Assembly (NCBI GenBank): GCA_046328475.1
Contig: JAXLWN010000031.1
Location: forward strand, 12,658-76,657
Source of the DNA: CADCWN01 sp046328475
GTDB taxonomy: Bacteria; Chloroflexota; Chloroflexia; Thermomicrobiales; CADCWN01
Length of the DNA stretch: 64,000 nt
Direction: 5' to 3'
Shown here in pieces: positions 63,701 to 64,000 of this stretch. How positions within the stretch are numbered: position 1 is the stretch's first letter; each line of letters opens with the position of its first letter. The position numbers were made by a program, and so were the translations under genes. The notes below the pieces were generated by a model. It ran no database searches, was not told where the DNA came from, and was given only the letters and a program-made list of their open reading frames with translations.

Positions 63701-64000
63701 GGCGATCGGTCGGCCCATCCACGCCGCGCGCCAGCGCGAGCGTCGCCGTCTGCTTGCCGGCCTGGAGCGGGATGCTGATCCAGGAGCGCAGGCCGAGGAG
63801 CGCCGCCTGTGCGCGCCCCATCGCACTGTCGTTGAGCGCATCGGCGATCAGCACCGGATCGCCGCGCTGGAGCAGGCGGTGGATGAGGGTCGCCTCGTGC
63901 GCAAGCAGGCGCTCCCAGCGGTTGCGGATCGCGCCAGTCCCGGCCGCGACCACCGGTGCCCCGAGCGCCTCGGGCAGCCAGACAATCGCGACCGCCGCGA
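60549..64000 (-). CDS. Multi-GAF/PAS sensor histidine kinase, N terminus cut by the window end
   Basis: At least 1,150 residues, still open at 64,000. Domains in order: part of a GAF domain, a second GAF (ending LGAVAQQLTQLLRQG), a third GAF (GRNVVGWVAERGEPM), PAS (FVLNLGGRFLSANEAMCSLT), a fourth GAF (DVALYVLDSDGALRLEG), PAS (GIVMADGTGRVRFANRRLGE), HisKA with the phospho-acceptor His in FLATASHELKTPLTTLNGYL, and the ATPase with N box NNLLENALKYSPTGG, G1 VQDAGIGIP and G2 GLGLGLYISRGIVEGHGG. There is no receiver domain or transmembrane helix in the part seen, so it is probably soluble and senses an internal signal. No response regulator is in view. Confidence 0.9.
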   Translation of the reverse strand, partial: AAVAIVWLPEALGAPVVAAGTGAIRNRWERLLAHEATLIHRLLQRGDPVLIADALNDSAMGRAQAALLGLRSWISIPLQAGKQTATLALARGVDGPTDRPLDGAALRAAQRFARQAGLLLDHALLRTMTTREGALTGLLREIGPLLGRSVASSGEIDRLLGQLAQQIGRCCGDSCSLFRCEPGEEALHLVATYHPDPAEQHRRRAALLAAPPYWGEGAIGLVAAGGPPHLIRDLRTDITGSLHSVDMHGLRSWLCLPLRDDEQTYGVLTLGRTAARVAFDEDDLETLGAVAQQLTQLLRQGVQLNRQQILGELRRAVLALANEAARAVAPADIPDRLANVIQSAFPGAEVAIYVNTPGQRQTVLQGLAPRDFSRASHWQAQIPFGRNVVGWVAERGEPMRVAGQAAADLDAHSGHPLAHGDGAWLALPLPGRAEPLGVVALYHAGQHTFAAEDLALVRDLAFDVVLVLEHAILQERLGEATAMVREFVDQAPEPAFVLNLGGRFLSANEAMCSLTGRSLATLQEQHLTDLLAADGRESALALLAQVIVGNQDNAPTEWVIMRPDHTQRMIEPRLRVLSEQGQPVGVQVVARDVTSRYEQQRALARQVTELTTLHLAGLALANSLESETIQQTLLGGIRTAIPCDDVALYVLDSDGALRLEGSLPPSGAYPPTFARDHEAIDWSFQYGQSLLLNDLPGDLRFSPLSPLPPTRHLVIVPLLTEGEPRGSLVLRRSVGESFTLDDLRLVESIAAPAAVTLHNARLRAETSGATADLRAVLESIQQGIVMADGTGRVRFANRRLGELLALDVRQLIGRRTLEAEQQYIAPLTRDGRVFTERVTWLDEHPEELSTIEVTLTRPVVRILERYGGPLRDPHTGAAIGRIVVYTDVTEARQLEHAKDEFLATASHELKTPLTTLNGYLELLERQIDRPRGPDLPKVSRYVATARGELQRLRRLSEDLLEVARIEAGRLRLQLEPGDLTATVRDTVERFVRRPGLAQRGHQIVCQTTEALLARHDPLRIGQVINNLLENALKYSPTGGEVRIAVGHVGSEALISVQDAGIGIPATERERLFSPFYRATNASAGSPEGLGLGLYISRGIVEGHGGRIWAEPGPGVGTIFRVALPLDSNGEVEASANAPGRGQAVATGAE

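Overview
The window is a chromosomal segment of a GC-rich bacterium (coding GC roughly two thirds or more). The gene mix fits a Chloroflexota member, perhaps near Thermomicrobia: lipoprotein peptide-type solute-binding proteins with Tat signals, a DUF3090 protein, a DUF4157 (eCIS-core) protein, BKACE, a KsgA-IspE joint reading frame, SEDS/PBP2 cell-wall genes, Uma2, and intergenic repeats of the kind found in that phylum. No rRNA or marker phylogeny is available, so the assignment is inference.

Layout. 0.1-1.7 kb: a VOC protein and a sugar-phosphate isomerase-like TIM barrel. 1.8-3.6 kb: a low-GC island with decayed reading frames and a roughly 95-nt hairpin. 3.6-11.5 kb: small metabolic and orphan proteins, a DUF4157 protein, an enolase-superfamily dehydratase and an aquaporin. 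11.6-16.3 kb: a peptide-type binding protein, Dus, a stress protein and Hsp20. 16.6-17.2 kb: a tRNA cluster (Asp, an Asp relic, Ser-GCU, Ser-UGA). 17.4-23.8 kb: DNA polymerase I, cyclopropane fatty acid synthase and a broken 3-hydroxyacyl-CoA dehydrogenase. 24.2-26.3 kb: a DppBC-type permease pair. 26.7-30.1 kb: a BKACE/CutC/unknown operon and an amidohydrolase. 30.4-34.9 kb: a DinB-like protein, PBP2, a RodA/FtsW protein and DUF3090. 35.1-38.3 kb: a broken rifampin phosphotransferase and a MazEF relic. 38.3-44.9 kb: KsgA-IspE, an M50 protease, and broken ankyrin, Gfo/Idh and isomerase genes. 45.1-46.9 kb: a broken AbiL-type (RloA/RloB) defence pair. 47-48.8 kb: a methyltransferase and an M24 peptidase. 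49.1-55.6 kb: three tandem secreted proteins sharing one C-terminal module (B-repeat plus SLH), increasingly broken from first to third. 55.9-64 kb: Uma2, a membrane protein, a second peptide-type binding protein, a GNAT protein and a large multi-GAF histidine kinase cut by the window end.

Two themes run through the window. First, many genes, including the presumably essential polA and ispE, carry single-base frameshifts although homology resumes in another frame. Uncorrected sequencing indels probably explain many of them, but damage is concentrated in accessory genes (defence, MazEF, third surface protein), which suggests real decay there as well. Second, intergenic regions are full of short tandem repeats, almost all of period 7 (a few of period 8). 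The same units recur at distant sites and on both strands, often at stop codons and sometimes as facing arms between convergent genes. This resembles the heptanucleotide STRR repeats of cyanobacteria and is the most unusual feature of the window.
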